Source: Brugia malayi (Eukaryota; Nematoda; Chromadorea; Rhabditida; Onchocercidae). From it: a DNA stretch of 64,000 nucleotides. The notes beneath the pieces are model-generated. The model was not told the origin of the DNA. It ran no database searches and was given only the letters and a program-made list of their open reading frames with translations. Below, piece after piece: positions 63,581 to 64,000 of the stretch (position 1 is the stretch's first letter; each line of letters begins with the position of its first letter). The translations under genes were made by a program, and so were the position numbers. The stretch spans positions 22,936,721-23,000,720 of the forward strand of contig NW_025062479.1 of the NCBI RefSeq assembly GCF_000002995.4. Reading direction: 5' to 3'.

Positions 63581-63951
63581 AATACCGTATCAATTACAGC
63601 ACGAAGTATTGAATCGTAATCGACCCAAATTACAATACCGTATCAATTACAGTACGAGGTATTGAACTGTAATCCACCCGAGTTACAATACCTCACCAAT
63701 TACAGTAAGAAGTATTGAACTGTAACCTACCCGAATTACAATACCTCATCAATTACAGTAAGAAGTATTGAACTGTAATCCACCCGAGTTACAATACCTC
63801 ACCAATTACAGTAAGAAGTATTGAACTGTAACCTACCCGAATTACAATACCTTATCAATTACAGTAAGAAGTATTGAACTGTAATCCACCCGAATTACTA
63901 TACCTCATCAATTACAGTAAGAAGTATTGAACTGTAATCCATCCGAATTAC
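63581..63951. repeat. 53-bp satellite, seven tandem copies, in PTR intron
   Basis: Units start at 63581, 63634, 63687, 63740, 63793, 63846 and 63899. Each has AATACC..CAATTACAGTA, then GTATTGAACTGTAAT, then a CC(C/A)CCCGA(A/G)TTAC-like end. ATTACAGT and ACTGTAAT within each unit are inverted and can form an 8-bp stem. Partial sequence continues to the window end. Confidence 0.95.
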
Positions 63952-64000
63952 AACTTTAAGTTACTGTACTTGCTACAGTAACTTAACTAACTCTAAGACT

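Overview
The window is AT-rich eukaryotic DNA with many short introns, acceptors of the form (T)nCAG, and very frequent A/T homopolymer runs. The gene content points to a nematode: a DB-module secreted protein, a Patched-related (PTR) membrane protein, likely spliced-leader acceptors just upstream of several start codons, and one gene pair at operon-like spacing. A clade III (spirurid or filarial) worm is my guess from the general look of the sequence; nothing seen proves it. No virus, transposon ORF, tRNA, rRNA or CRISPR array was recognised.

Layout. 3-4403 (+): 3' part of a HERC4-like HECT ubiquitin ligase. 5456-13413 (-): TAF1B, the zinc-ribbon RNA polymerase I initiation factor, about 27 exons. 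14552-16593 (-): SGF29, the SAGA double-Tudor reader. 16713-17147 (-): a MOZART1-like gamma-tubulin complex protein, 120 bp upstream of SGF29 and possibly in an operon with it. 18272-19237 (-): TSEN54, a tRNA-splicing endonuclease subunit. 20746-21669 (+): an arginine-rich protein of unknown function. 22440-23942 (+): a two-PDZ protein. 24737-27740 (-): an unrecognised small gene. 31710-33136 (+): profilin. 35790-36679 (-): Elongin C. 36680-51830: about 15 kb with no confident gene, full of microsatellites plus a few exon-like islands. 51831-56356 (+): the NCK adaptor (SH3-SH3-SH3-SH2). 57789-59496 (-): a secreted DB-module protein. 62089-63248 (-): 3' exons of a PTR gene whose 5' part lies beyond the window.

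Most genes are housekeeping and share no single pathway: Pol I and Pol II transcription (TAF1B, SGF29, Elongin C), ubiquitin (HERC4, Elongin C), tRNA splicing (TSEN54), and cytoskeleton or signalling (MZT1, profilin, NCK). Exon models were built by hand from splice signals and reading phase. They close in frame for every named gene; one TAF1B exon boundary is chosen between alternatives.

The most interesting structure is outside the coding annotation. Short copies of neighbouring exons lie inside introns (HERC exon in a TAF1B intron; NCK exon 7 in NCK intron 8). A 35-bp duplication repeats a PTR splice donor. A 53-bp satellite with internal inverted repeats fills a PTR intron. Several higher-complexity islands sit in the large gap between Elongin C and NCK.
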